Origin: Verrucomicrobiaceae bacterium
GTDB taxonomy: Bacteria > Verrucomicrobiota > Verrucomicrobiia > Verrucomicrobiales > DEV007
Length of the DNA: 34,454 nucleotides
Assembly: GCA_012719225.1 (NCBI GenBank)
Contig: JAAYAT010000046.1
Span: forward strand, 1-34,454
Direction: 5' to 3'
Positions 15,780-26,300 of the stretch are shown here, in pieces; position 1 is the first letter of the stretch; the number at the start of each line of letters is the position of its first letter. The position numbers and the translations under genes are program-made. The notes beneath the pieces were generated by a model that searched no databases, was not told the origin of the DNA, and was given only the letters and a program-made list of their open reading frames with translations.

Positions 15780-16957
15780 AACGTTTTGCGAGATTTGTCA
15801 TCGGCCTGCTGATCCTCGCGGGCGGCATCGCTTTTTCCATGCTCCTCTGGGTGACTCGTCCGCAGGCGGAGAAGGCCGACACCGAAGAGACCCTCCCGCT
15901 CGTCGAGGTTCTCCCGGTCCGCTATGAGGAAATGAGCTTCGACATGCCCTCGCAGGGTCTCATCGAGGCATCGCGCAGAACCACCCTCGCGGCCGCCGCG
16001 GCCGGCCGGGTGGTCGAAGTCCACCCCCTCTTCGATGTCGGGCATCGCGTCGACGCGGGCACCTGGCTGGTGAAAATCGACGCGGTAGATTACCGTGCCG
16101 ACCTCGCCGCCGCGACCGCCACTCTCGCCGACGCGGAGACGAATCTCGCCGAGGAACAGGCCCGGGCAGAGCAGGCGAAGCGCGACTGGGATAACCTCGG
16201 TCGCCCCGGCGAACCCTCTGAACTCGCCTCGCGACAACCGCAGTTGCGCGGTGCCGAGGCGCGGGTCGAAGCGGCCCGCACCGCCCTCCGGAAAGCCGAA
16301 GGCGATCTGTCCGACACCGTCCTGACCGCTCCCTTCGACGGCATCATCGCCGCCACCTCGACCGAAGTGGGCAGCTACCTCACCGAGGGCGCGGCGGTCG
16401 CTGAGATTTTCGAAACCCGCTACGAAGTGCGTCTGCCGCTCTCGGTGGACCAATTGCCGTTTTTGCAAACCGGCGAAAACGGCAACCTGCTCGGGGAGGT
16501 GGTCCTGCTCGCCAGCGTCGGCGGGGAAACGAAGGAATATCGCGGACGCATCGTGCGGACCGAAGGCGAGATCGACCGATCGAGCCGCTCCGCCTACGTT
16601 GTCGCGGAAGTGGATGGCGGCAGCGATGGGGCGCAGGCGCACCACCGGCTGCGTCCGGGACTTTTCGTGCAGGCGCGGATCGCCGGCCGCACCCTGCCCC
16701 GCTGTGCCCGCATCCCCTTCTCCGCCTTCGTCGGACTCGAACGAGTCGCCCTTGTCGCTCCCGACAATACCCTCCAGTTTCGCGATGTCACCGTCGTCCA
16801 CCGGGACGAAGAGAGCGTCTACATCTCGGGCGGAGTGGAGGAGAACAGTCTCGTTTGCCTCACCGAACTGCCCGCCAGGATCACCGGCCAAAAAGTCGTG
16901 CCGCGCCCTGTCGCGGACGGCGGCGACGAGGAACCCGCCCCCCAACCGGCACTGTGA
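15776..16957 (+). CDS. RND efflux periplasmic adaptor (membrane fusion protein)
   Basis: The adaptor joins the inner-membrane RND pump to the outer-membrane channel. It has 393 residues from the ATG at 15776, which overlaps the previous stop as ATGA. The longer track ORF from 15344 is a shadow of the channel gene. The N-terminal anchor (about 8-27, VIGLLILAGGIAFSMLLWV) stays in the inner membrane, since no lipobox is seen. A lipoyl-type half (AAGRVVEVHPLFDVGHRVDAG) is followed by a coiled-coil hairpin rich in Ala/Glu (about 105-180). The second lipoyl half (LTAPFDGIIAATSTEVGSYLTEG), a beta-barrel and a membrane-proximal domain follow. Its stop overlaps the pump start (TGATG). Confidence 0.93.
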   Translation: MKRFARFVIGLLILAGGIAFSMLLWVTRPQAEKADTEETLPLVEVLPVRYEEMSFDMPSQGLIEASRRTTLAAAAAGRVVEVHPLFDVGHRVDAGTWLVKIDAVDYRADLAAATATLADAETNLAEEQARAEQAKRDWDNLGRPGEPSELASRQPQLRGAEARVEAARTALRKAEGDLSDTVLTAPFDGIIAATSTEVGSYLTEGAAVAEIFETRYEVRLPLSVDQLPFLQTGENGNLLGEVVLLASVGGETKEYRGRIVRTEGEIDRSSRSAYVVAEVDGGSDGAQAHHRLRPGLFVQARIAGRTLPRCARIPFSAFVGLERVALVAPDNTLQFRDVTVVHRDEESVYISGGVEENSLVCLTELPARITGQKVVPRPVADGGDEEPAPQPAL

Positions 16958-19900
16958 TGGAGGGAAAAGGTATCATCCACTGGTTCAGCCGGAACCACGT
17001 CGCGGGGAACCTGCTCATGGTTCTGGTGATGGTCTCCGGCCTGATGACCTGGCCGAAGCTGAAGAAGGAAATCTTTCCCGAGACCTCGATCCATGCGGTG
17101 CTCATCACCGTCCCCTACCCCAACGCCACTCCCGAGGAGGTGGAAAAAGGTATCCTCATCCCCATCGAGGAAGCGATCCAGGATCTCGACGGGATAGACG
17201 CGATCCGCTCGACCGCAGCCCAGGGGATCGGCACGATCACGGTGGAAGCGGAGAGCACCTATGATGTCCGCGACGTCATGGACGACATCAAGAGCCGCGT
17301 CGATGCCATTCAGAATCTCGCCGAGGAAGCGGAGAAAGCGACCCTCTCGGAGTTGCTCATCAAGGCGCAGGTCATGAGTATCGCCGTCTCGGCCGACACC
17401 GACGAGACGACCCTGCGCGAACTCGCCGAGCGGATCCGGACGGGATTGATCACCTTCAAGGGCGGGGAGTCTCGGGTGACCCAGGCGGTTCTCGCCGGCG
17501 TGCGCGACTACGAGATTTCGATCGAGGTCTCCGAGACCACGCTGCGCCAGTATGGCCTCACTTTCGACGAGGTCGCGGCGGCGGTGCGAAGCTCCTCCCT
17601 CGACCTTCCGGGTGGTTCCGTCAGGACGAAAGGTGGCGAGGTCATGATCCGGACCGAGTCCCGCCGCTACACCGCCGAAGAATTTTCCCCCATCACCGTG
17701 ATCACCCGTCCGGACGGCTCTGTCGTCACTCTCGGCGAGATCGCCGTGATTCGCGACGGCTTCGAGGAGGAGGAGATCGAGTCCCGCTTCAACGAGACCC
17801 CCGCCATCCTCATCAATGTCTATCGCGTGGGCAACGAAGACACCATCCAAATCGCGAACACCGTCAAGACCTACGTCTACGATGTCGCCCCCGAGACCCT
17901 GCCCGCAGGCGTTTCTCTCGAGATTTGGAAGGACGACTCCGCCTACCTCTCGGGCCGCCTCGATCTGCTCGCCAAGAACGGGATTTTCGGACTCATCCTC
18001 GTCACCCTGGTCCTCGCCCTGTTTCTCCGGCCCAGTCTGGCGCTCCTCGTTGCCCTCGGGATCCCGGTGTCTTTCGCCGGTGCCATCGCGACGATGCCCT
18101 ACCTGGGCATCTCGCTGAACATGATCTCGCTCTTCGCCTTCATCCTCGTGCTCGGGATCGTCGTGGACGACGCCATCATCGTGGGGGAGAACATCTACCG
18201 CCGCATCCGTGGCGGCGAACATCCGCGCGACGCCGCGCCCCTCGGGACCAAGGAGGTCGGCGTGGTCGTGACCTTCGGGGTTCTCACCACGATGGTGGCC
18301 TTCACCCCCATGCTGGGTCTCAGCGGAGTGAGTGGGAAAATCTGGCCGAACATTCCCCTCGTGGTCATCCCCACCCTGCTCTTCTCGCTCCTCCAGTCGA
18401 AACTCGTCCTCCCCGCGCACCTCGCCCTCCTCAAGCCCGCCAGCGAGAGGAAGGCACCCGGACCCATCCTGCGGTTCCAGCACCGCATTTCACGCGGACT
18501 GGAGCGCTTTGCCGAGGGGGTCTACCGGCCCGTCCTCGCCCGCGCCCTCCACTTCCGCTACCTCGTTCTGACGGGGTTCCTCGTCCTGCTGCTCGTGAGT
18601 TTCACCACGGTGAGTTCGGGCTGGCTCCGCTTCGTCTTTTTCCCCGAAATCGAAACCGACGTGGTCATCGCCAAGGTGAAATTGTCACCCGGGGTCGCCT
18701 ACGAAAAAACCGCTTCGGTGGTCCGGCGGATGGAGGAGAAAGGCGCGGAGCTGGAGCGGTTTTTCCAGGGCCGGGAGGGTCGTCCGATGATTCGCAACAT
18801 GCTCACGAGCATCGGGACACAACCTTTTCTCGAAGATATCTCGGGGATGGGAGGCGGCCCACCCCGATCCTCCAACATCGGCGAAGTCATGATCGAGATG
18901 GTCCCGGCGGCGACCCGCGATTTCACCGCAGCGGAAGTGGTCTCGAAATGGCGCGAACTCGTCGGACCCATCCCCGGTGCCGTGGAGCTGACTTTTTTCT
19001 CCGAATCCGCCGCCGGCGGCAACGCCATCGACCTCGAGTTGGTCGGCGACGATCTCGACAAACTCGAAGCCGCCACCGAAGCCACCAAAGCCGCCCTCGA
19101 GAGTTTCACCGGGGTGATCGACATCAGTGACTCCAACACCGAAGGCAAACGCGAATTGCAGCTGAACATCCGCCCCCGCGGAGAGGCCCTCGGCCTGCGA
19201 CTGGACGATGTCGCCCATCAGGTCCGGCAGGGATTTTATGGAGAAGAAATCCAACGGCTGCAACGGGGAAAAAACGAGGTCAAGGTCTTCGTCCGCTACC
19301 CGAAAGCGGAGCGCAAGTCCATCGCTGACCTGGAGAACATGAAAATCCGCACACCCGATGGTGTCGAGGTGCCGTTTTCCGAAGTCGCGACCGCCACCTT
19401 CGGACGTACCTACGCGGCCATCCAGCGGACCGACCAGCAGCGCGCCATCCGGATCACCGCCGACGTCGACAAGACCATCGGAACCAATGCCAACGAGGTC
19501 GTCGCCGCACTCACCGCCGGCAGTGTCGAGCGCAGCCGGGCGCGGCAGTGGCGGGTCAATATCGCGAACTGGTTCCGTGAGCGCCGCGGGCTCGAGCCTC
19601 TTCCCGAGCCCGAAGCGGGCCCTCTCCTCGAAATCATCCGCCAATATCCCGGCGTTTCCTACAGCTTCGAAGGCGAGCAGAAGGACCAAGCCCAGTCGCT
19701 CGAAGAGATCGGGGAAAAATTTATCCTCGCGTTGCTGGGAATGTACGTCCTCCTGGCCATTCCGCTGCGGTCCTACGTCCAGCCTTTCATCGTCATGTCA
19801 GTGATCCCTTTCGGTCTCGTCGGAGCCATCGCCGGGCACCTCCTGCTGGGGTTCCCTCTAAGCATCATGAGCCTGTGCGGGGTCGTGGCGCTCGCCGGGG

Positions 19901-20238
19901 TGGTGGTGAATGACAGTCTCGTTCTCGTCGATTATGTCAATCGCCGCGTCGCGGACGGCAGATCCCTCTACGAGGCCGCCTGCGAAGCGGGTGCGGCACG
20001 GTTCCGCCCCATTCTGCTCACCTCCTTGACAACCTTTGTCGGGCTCATGCCCATGGTTCTGGAGACGGATATCCAGGCCCGGTTTCTCATTCCCATGGCG
20101 GTCTCCCTGAGTTTCGGGATTCTCTTCGCCACAGTCATCATCCTCCTCCTGGTGCCCTGCATCTACCTGATGCTCGACGATCTCGGCGCTCGTTGGCGGT
20201 TCTCCCGGAAGTCGCCCGGAAAGGCCACCACCGATTGA
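16957..20238 (+). CDS. RND efflux pump, AcrB/HAE-like inner-membrane transporter (first system)
   Basis: This is a proton-driven exporter and the core of the tripartite pump. It has 1093 residues from the ATG at 16957; the track start at 16855 lies inside the adaptor gene. The N-terminal helix (NHVAGNLLMVLVMVSGLMTWP), the YPNATPEEVEKGI porter motif and the LGIVVDDAIIVGENI helix are clear. Asp404-Asp405 match the paired proton-relay aspartates of AcrB. The second half repeats the fold, ending with VVALAGVVVNDSLVLVDYVN and FRPILLTSLTTFVGLMP. An extra ~35-residue Arg-rich segment (about 855-888, ending GLEPLPEPEAG) interrupts the usual run between the second porter domain and PGVSYSFEGEQ. Substrate is unknown. 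Confidence 0.95.
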   Translation: MEGKGIIHWFSRNHVAGNLLMVLVMVSGLMTWPKLKKEIFPETSIHAVLITVPYPNATPEEVEKGILIPIEEAIQDLDGIDAIRSTAAQGIGTITVEAESTYDVRDVMDDIKSRVDAIQNLAEEAEKATLSELLIKAQVMSIAVSADTDETTLRELAERIRTGLITFKGGESRVTQAVLAGVRDYEISIEVSETTLRQYGLTFDEVAAAVRSSSLDLPGGSVRTKGGEVMIRTESRRYTAEEFSPITVITRPDGSVVTLGEIAVIRDGFEEEEIESRFNETPAILINVYRVGNEDTIQIANTVKTYVYDVAPETLPAGVSLEIWKDDSAYLSGRLDLLAKNGIFGLILVTLVLALFLRPSLALLVALGIPVSFAGAIATMPYLGISLNMISLFAFILVLGIVVDDAIIVGENIYRRIRGGEHPRDAAPLGTKEVGVVVTFGVLTTMVAFTPMLGLSGVSGKIWPNIPLVVIPTLLFSLLQSKLVLPAHLALLKPASERKAPGPILRFQHRISRGLERFAEGVYRPVLARALHFRYLVLTGFLVLLLVSFTTVSSGWLRFVFFPEIETDVVIAKVKLSPGVAYEKTASVVRRMEEKGAELERFFQGREGRPMIRNMLTSIGTQPFLEDISGMGGGPPRSSNIGEVMIEMVPAATRDFTAAEVVSKWRELVGPIPGAVELTFFSESAAGGNAIDLELVGDDLDKLEAATEATKAALESFTGVIDISDSNTEGKRELQLNIRPRGEALGLRLDDVAHQVRQGFYGEEIQRLQRGKNEVKVFVRYPKAERKSIADLENMKIRTPDGVEVPFSEVATATFGRTYAAIQRTDQQRAIRITADVDKTIGTNANEVVAALTAGSVERSRARQWRVNIANWFRERRGLEPLPEPEAGPLLEIIRQYPGVSYSFEGEQKDQAQSLEEIGEKFILALLGMYVLLAIPLRSYVQPFIVMSVIPFGLVGAIAGHLLLGFPLSIMSLCGVVALAGVVVNDSLVLVDYVNRRVADGRSLYEAACEAGAARFRPILLTSLTTFVGLMPMVLETDIQARFLIPMAVSLSFGILFATVIILLLVPCIYLMLDDLGARWRFSRKSPGKATTD

Positions 20239-20244
20239 CCGAGC

Positions 20245-20273
20245 ACAAACGGGAACATTTCATAAGCGTTTGT
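20245..20273. repeat. inverted repeat ACAAACG/CGTTTGT
   Basis: Perfect 7-bp arms are separated by 15 bases in the 69-bp gap between the RND pump and the SulP gene. The right arm overlaps the proposed -35 box TTGTCA. That placement would suit an operator; alternatively it is a weak hairpin closing the pump transcript. No T-run follows. Confidence 0.45.
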
Positions 20274-20298
20274 CATTTCTTCCGTCGGGTCGGATACT
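20270..20298 (+). promoter_or_regulatory. candidate sulP promoter giving a near-leaderless mRNA
   Basis: TTGTCA (five of six matches to TTGACA) and GATACT (four of six to TATAAT) are separated by exactly 17 bp. The -10 hexamer ends nine bases before the ATG at 20308, so transcription should begin within about three bases of the start codon. No Shine-Dalgarno precedes the ATG, which fits. Confidence 0.45.
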
Positions 20299-20307
20299 AC
20301 AGCGAAC

Positions 20308-22131
20308 ATGAGACGATTCCGCTGGCTGATACGACGACTCCTGGGGGGTGCCCGGGAGTTCGTCAGGGAGAATTCGATCGATCCCCTCCCCATCCGCCGC
20401 GGGTTTCGCGGCTACCGGGCCTCGCACCTACGCGCCGACGCGGCGGCGGGATTGAACGTCGCCCTGCTCGCCTTCCCCCAGGGCATGGCCTACGCCGCCA
20501 TCGCCGGTCTCCCCATCAAATACGGATTGGTCACCGGAGCGGTCGCCGCCATCGTCGCGCCTCTCTTCGCCGGATCGAGACATACCATCCTCGGACCGAC
20601 CAACGCGACGGCTTTCATGCTCTTCGCCAGCCTGGCCTCTTTCGCCGCTCCAGAGAGGCTTTTTTATCTCCCGCTCCTCGTCCTTTTCATCGGAGTCCTC
20701 CTCGTCATCGGAGCTTTTTTCCGGGTCGCGGAACTGGTCCAGTACGTGAGCCGCTCGGTGGTGGTCGGCTACATCACCGCGGCGGCGGTGCTCATCATCG
20801 CCAACCAACTCGCCCATCTCCTCGGAATCCAGATGCCCGAGGGCGTCTCGGGGGAAACGAAAACCTTCTTCACCATCCTGCAGGGCACGTTCTCGGCGAT
20901 CGACACGATGCGATGGGAGGCCGTCGCCCTCGCGGCGGGGACCTTCGTCCTCTGGCATTTTCTCCACCGCCGCCTCCCCCGCCTCCCTGTCTTCGCGATC
21001 ACTCTGGTCGCCATGTCAGGACTCCACGGACTGCTCCGGCACCACGCGGGATGGGATCTCGCCACCTTCGCTTCCTTCTCCATCGCCGATCTCGCCCCGC
21101 AGTGGCCGCAGATCAGCTCGCGGGGATTTTTCGCCGATGTCAGCCGTCTCATCGGGATCGCTTTTTCCATCGCCTTCCTCGCCGCGCTGGAAAACTCCGT
21201 CATGTCCAAGTCCCTCGCCAGCCGGGTCGGCGGACGCCCCGATGTCAATCAGGACATGCTCAGCGTCGGCATCGCCAACATCGCCTCGTCCGTCACCGGC
21301 GGCATGCCCGCCTCCGGTTCCCTGACCCGCTCGGCGCTGAACTTCAGCAGCGGATCGGCCTCCCGGCTCTCCAGCATCATCAGCGGGCTGCTCTGTCTCG
21401 GCGGACTCCTCGTCCTCGGCGACTTCATGGATCACGTGCCGAAGTGCGTCATCGCGACGCTCGTCGTCTGCATCGCCACCTCGGTGATCAACCGCCACCA
21501 CATCCGCATCTCCCTCTACGCCACGTCGGAGGACGCCGCCGTGCTCATCACGACCTTCCTCAGCGCCCTCGTCATGCCGCTGAACATCGCGATTTTCCTG
21601 GGGGTCGGCATTTCCATCGTCCTCTATCTCCGCGCCGCCAGCCAGCCATATCTGACGGAGTACGAATTCTCCGAAGAGGGGGAGCTGCGCGAGGCCGGGG
21701 AGAAACGCGCCCGCCCCATTCCCGCGATTTCCATCGTTCACGTGGAGGGCGATCTGTTCTTCGGCGCGGCCGAACTGTTCCGCACCCAGATCCAGAAAAC
21801 CTCTCTCGATCCCGATCTCCGGGTGATCATCCTGCGCCTCAAGAACGCCCGCCATCTCGACGCCACCAGCGTGGTCGCCCTCGAGGAGATGGTCCATTTT
21901 CTCCGCAAGCTCGATCGCCACGTCATCATCAGCGGCGCGACCAAGGATGTCTACCGCGTGCTCCGGAACGCCGGGTCGGTCGAGGTCATCGGACGCCGCA
22001 ATATTTTCCTGAACCACCCGCGCAATCCGAACCTCTCGACCCGAAACGCCCTGATCCGGGCACAGGAGTTGCTTGGCACGACGGAAGCGGATATACGCAT
22101 CTTTTACGATCCCAATTCCAAGAAAAAATAG
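20308..22131 (+). CDS. SulP (SLC26) family anion transporter with STAS domain
   Basis: This inner-membrane carrier handles inorganic anions; the family includes sulfate, bicarbonate and other substrates. It has 607 residues. The transport domain starts with DAAAGLNVALLAFPQGMAYA and AGLPIKYGL, then LAGS-like FAGSRHTILGPTNATA, all standard SulP signatures. About 10-14 hydrophobic segments run to residue ~440. MPASGSLTRSALNFSSG matches the conserved SulP loop. A STAS domain occupies about residues 470-580 (HVEGDLFFGAAELF, VIILRLKNARHLDATSVVALEEM). It lies between two RND systems and has a likely promoter of its own. Sulfate versus bicarbonate cannot be decided by eye, and no sulfur-assimilation or carbonic-anhydrase gene is nearby. 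Confidence 0.94.
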   Translation: MRRFRWLIRRLLGGAREFVRENSIDPLPIRRGFRGYRASHLRADAAAGLNVALLAFPQGMAYAAIAGLPIKYGLVTGAVAAIVAPLFAGSRHTILGPTNATAFMLFASLASFAAPERLFYLPLLVLFIGVLLVIGAFFRVAELVQYVSRSVVVGYITAAAVLIIANQLAHLLGIQMPEGVSGETKTFFTILQGTFSAIDTMRWEAVALAAGTFVLWHFLHRRLPRLPVFAITLVAMSGLHGLLRHHAGWDLATFASFSIADLAPQWPQISSRGFFADVSRLIGIAFSIAFLAALENSVMSKSLASRVGGRPDVNQDMLSVGIANIASSVTGGMPASGSLTRSALNFSSGSASRLSSIISGLLCLGGLLVLGDFMDHVPKCVIATLVVCIATSVINRHHIRISLYATSEDAAVLITTFLSALVMPLNIAIFLGVGISIVLYLRAASQPYLTEYEFSEEGELREAGEKRARPIPAISIVHVEGDLFFGAAELFRTQIQKTSLDPDLRVIILRLKNARHLDATSVVALEEMVHFLRKLDRHVIISGATKDVYRVLRNAGSVEVIGRRNIFLNHPRNPNLSTRNALIRAQELLGTTEADIRIFYDPNSKKK

Positions 22132-22221
22132 ATGCCCTCCCGGCGGAATGTGTTCTCCTTACCCCAGCCCGCCACACTCCCGACGCCCCCGAGTTCCGCC
22201 CCGTCCGATCGAATCCTTGCA

Positions 22222-23373
22222 ATGACCCGCCCCACCGCCTTCGTTCCCCCGCCCCGTCGCAGACCCCACAGGCGCCTTTTTCCCGCTCTTTGCCTTCTCG
22301 CGCTGTCCGGCGCGACTTCGTCCGCCCTCGCCGCCGAGGCCCCCGCGCGGGTCCTCACGGTGCGGGCCGAAAAGGCCGAAGGGCTCCTCCAGACCGTCTC
22401 CCTCACCGGAACCGTGACCGCACGACGCGAGGCGAGGCTTTCTTCCCGCGCCACCGGTCTGGTCATGGAAATGCGTGTCGAGGAAGGGCACCTCGTTGAA
22501 AAGGGGGATGTCCTCATGACCCTAGACACCGATCTCGCGGAAATCAGCCTCGAAGAAATTCGGGCGGAGATCGCCCGCAGCCGCATCCAGCTCGAGGAGG
22601 CCAAGCGGCAGGAGGAGGAAGTCCGCGAACTCGCCAAGACCGGTGGCTTCCCCAAATCCGAGGCCGAGAGCCGCAAGTCCGCGGTCCTCGTCGGCGAAGC
22701 CACTTTGCAGCAACTCCTCGTCCGCGAACGCGAGCAGGTCGAGCGGATCGCGAGACACCGCTTGGTCGCGCCTTTCAGCGGAGTAATCAGCCGCAAACTC
22801 ACCGAAGAAGGCGAATGGGTCCCCACCGGCACTCCGGTCCTCGAACTCGTCGAAACTGAAAAACCCCGTTTCGATCTCCAGGTGCCGCAGGAATTCCTCA
22901 CCCGTGTCTCCGACGCGGAGAAAGTCGTCGTCCGGCTCGACGCACATCCCGACATCCCTCTCGAGGCCCATATCGCCACGATGGTCCCGGTCAAGGACGA
23001 GGTCTCGCGCACCTTCCTCACCCGTCTCGAATTCGACGGCGAGAAAGCCCTCGCCGCACCCGGCATGTCGGGAACGGCGGAGATCTTTTTCCGCCCCCGC
23101 GACGGCGAGACGGTCCGGATTCCGCGCGATGCGGTGGTGCGCTATCCCGACGGAAAGATCAAAGTCTGGGTGGTCTCCCGGAACGGGGAAGAGGCCCTGG
23201 TGCGATCGCGCGACATCGAGACGGGAAGCTCCCTCGGAGAGTTCACCGAAGTGCTCTCCGGTTTGGAGGGCGGGGAACAGATCGTGCTGAAGGGCAACGA
23301 AACCCTCCGCGAGGATCAGGCCGTCACCCCCGCCGAAGCCACCGGGGAGAAAGTGTCCACGACGACGCCCTGA
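22222..23373 (+). CDS. RND efflux periplasmic adaptor (second system)
   Basis: This is the membrane fusion protein of a second RND pump. It has 383 residues from the ATG at 22222, which gives a long basic n-region and a cleavable signal (RRLFPALCLLALSGATSSALAA). The track start at 22132 directly abuts the sulP stop and adds 30 unlikely residues. Lipoyl halves are visible (SSRATGLVMEMRVEEGHLVEKGDVL and HRLVAPFSGVISRKLTEEGEWV). They flank a short Glu-rich coiled hairpin, followed by a beta-barrel and C-terminal domain (IPRDAVVRYPDGKIKVWVV). It precedes its pump by 5 bp. It differs clearly from the first adaptor in sequence and in using a cleaved signal instead of an anchor. Confidence 0.92.
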   Translation: MTRPTAFVPPPRRRPHRRLFPALCLLALSGATSSALAAEAPARVLTVRAEKAEGLLQTVSLTGTVTARREARLSSRATGLVMEMRVEEGHLVEKGDVLMTLDTDLAEISLEEIRAEIARSRIQLEEAKRQEEEVRELAKTGGFPKSEAESRKSAVLVGEATLQQLLVREREQVERIARHRLVAPFSGVISRKLTEEGEWVPTGTPVLELVETEKPRFDLQVPQEFLTRVSDAEKVVVRLDAHPDIPLEAHIATMVPVKDEVSRTFLTRLEFDGEKALAAPGMSGTAEIFFRPRDGETVRIPRDAVVRYPDGKIKVWVVSRNGEEALVRSRDIETGSSLGEFTEVLSGLEGGEQIVLKGNETLREDQAVTPAEATGEKVSTTTP

Positions 23374-23378
23374 GCGAT

Positions 23379-26300
23379 ATGATGGACCATATCCTCAAAA
23401 ACGGCATTCTCGTGACGGTTCTCGTCGCGATGATCCTGCTCCTCGGGATCGTGGCGGCGACGCGGGTCCCCGTGCAGATGATCCCGGATCTCGACACCCG
23501 CATTATCTCCATCAACACCCGTTGGCCCGGCGCGACCCCGCAGGACATCGAAAAGGAGATTCTCATCGAGCAGGAGGAATACCTCCGCGGCATCCCCAAT
23601 ATCAAACGCCTCACCGCCCTCGCCTCGACCGGCCGGGCCGAGGTCGAACTGGAGTTTCCCTTCGGAGTGGATGCCAACGAAGCTCTCCTCGAAGTGAACA
23701 ACGCTCTCAGCCAGGTCCCTTCCTACCCCGAGAACGTCGACGAACCCGTCCTCAGCAGCGATTCTTTTTCCTACAATCCCTTCCTCTCCTTCCGCATCGT
23801 TCCGCTGCCGGGCAATCCGCAAAATCACGAGATCAACATGCTCCTCGACTACGTCGATGACAACATCCGCCCGGCTCTCGAACGCATCGAGGGCGTCTCG
23901 CAAGTCCGTCTCGGGGGCGGCGCGGAGCGCCAGATCCGCATCCAGGTGGACGCCGCCAAACTGGCCGAACGCGACCTCTCCCTCACCCAGGTCCGGGAAG
24001 CGATCCGCGCCCGCAACATCGACATCTCCGCCGGCGATCTCGACAGCGGCAAGCGACGCTACCTCATCCGCACGGTGGGACGCTTCCGCTCTCTCGACGA
24101 ACTCGACGATCTCATCCTCGTGCGCCGGGGGGATTCCGTGACGCGACTGGGCGACGTCGCCGCGATCACCCTCGAGCACGCCGAGTTGCGCAACCTCTCC
24201 TTCTCCGACGGCGACGCCAACATCCGGGTGAGCCTGATCCGCCAAACCGGCTCCAATGTCATTTCCATCAAGGAGGCCGCCCTCCCCGTGGTGGAACGCC
24301 TCAACGAGGATCTCCTCCATCCGGCCGGACTGAAAATGGAGGTCAGCAACGACGACGTCCGCTACGTGGAAAACTCGGTCCGGAACGTCGTTCAGAATAT
24401 CCTCATCGGCGTGCTCCTCACGACCTTCGTGATGTTCCTTTTTCTGCGCTCGGCTTCGACGACCTTCATCGCCATGTCGGGCATGCCTCTCTGTATCGTT
24501 GCGGGCTTCATCGGATTGCTCCTCCTCGACCGCACCATCAACGTCATCTCCCTCGCCGGGATCGCCTTTGCCATCGGCATGACTGTGGACAACACCATCG
24601 TTGTCCTCGAGAGCATCGAAATCCAGCGGCAAAAGGGCAAAAGCCGCTTCGAAGCCGCCCGCGACGGGACCCTGGCGGTCTGGAGCGCCGTCCTCTCCGG
24701 CACCATGACCACGGTTCTGATCTTTTTGCCACTACTCTTTGTAAAAGAAGAAGCGGGACAGCTTTTTTCCGATATTGGCATCGCCATTTCCGCCTCCATT
24801 CTCGTCTCCATGCTGGTCGCCATCACCGTCGTCCCGGTGGCCTACGCCAATCTGCCCCGCTGGCTCAGACCACGCCAACCGCACATCCTCAAGCCGCCCC
24901 GGCTCCTCGTCCCCCTCACCTGGATTCTCTCCACGGCACCGCGTCGGTTCGCCTGCCTGGTCCTCACCTTCCTCTCGACGGTCGCGATTTTCACCTATTT
25001 CGTGCCGCCCGCGGAGTATCTGCCCGAAGGCGAGGAAGCCAAGGCCTTTTCCACGATGATCGCGCCGCCCGGCTACAGCCTGCCGGAGATGGAACGCATC
25101 GCCCTCGAATTGCAGGCGGAAATGCTGCCCGCCTTGGAGGAGGACCATCCGCCCCTGGAATCGGGCGAGTCGCCCATTCCCGCCCTCAGCCGCATCACTT
25201 TCATCGTCGAACCCGAGTCGATGCGGGTCATCACCGTGACCCGCGATCCGAAACACATCGACCTTTTCATGGACCTCATGACGGAGCGGTTCCGCTCCTA
25301 CCCGGGGATGCGGGCCTTCTCCACGCGGGGCTCCATCATCTCCAGCAACGACGGCGGCACCCGCGCCGTGGCCCTCGACATCAGCGGTCCCGAACTCCCC
25401 GAGATCTACGCCACAGCCCGCGAGATCTACCGACTCGCCGAACTGGAAATCGAAGACGCCCAGATCAATTCGGTGCCCTCCTCCCTGACCCTCGGACAGC
25501 CGCTACTCGAGATCCGTCCGCACTGGGAGAGACTGGAGGAACTCGGATTCCGGGCGAGGGATTTCGGATTCGCCGCCGCCGCGCTCAGCGACGGGGCCTT
25601 CGTCGATGAATTCTACCTCAACGACGACAAGATCGACATCTTCCTCTTCAGCCAGGCCGCCGACCGGCAGGCGCTCGACAAACTCGAGAGCCTCCCCATC
25701 TACACCCCGCAGGGAACCGTGATGCCCCTCGGTGCCCTCGCCACCATCACCGAGACCGTCGACACCGCCGAGATCCGCCGCATCGACGGAAAGCGCACCG
25801 TGACCCTCTACGTCATCGCCCCGCGCTCCGTCCCGCTCGAAACCGCCGTCAACACGATACGGGAAAATATCGTGATCCCCCTCCGCCAGGGCGGAGAGCT
25901 GCCTCCGGGAGTGGGCATCGACATCAGCGGCGCCAGCGACCAGCTCGACGCCACCCGCAAATCACTCGGACAGAACATGTGGATCGCAGTCCTGCTCTGC
26001 TACCTGCAACTGGTCATCATCTACCGCCACTGGGGACACCCTTTCCTCATCCTCCTGACCGTGCCTCTCGGCATCAGCGGGGGCATCATAGGACTCTGGC
26101 TGCTCAACAAAATCGGGGCCTGGCTCCCTCTCTTCGGACTCGCCCCCATCAGCCAGCCTTTCGACATGATCACTATGCTGGGTTTGCTCATCCTCCTCGG
26201 CACCGCCGTGAACAACCCCATTCTCATCGTCGAGCGCGCCGTGGAGAACTGGAAAACACACCGGCTCCCCGTCTTCGACGCCGTCCGCGATGCGATGGCC

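Noticed and set aside
20193-22499. 768-codon open frame on the plus strand
   Set aside because: Overlaps the SulP gene in another frame. The product is Arg/Pro/His-rich and spans three real gene boundaries.
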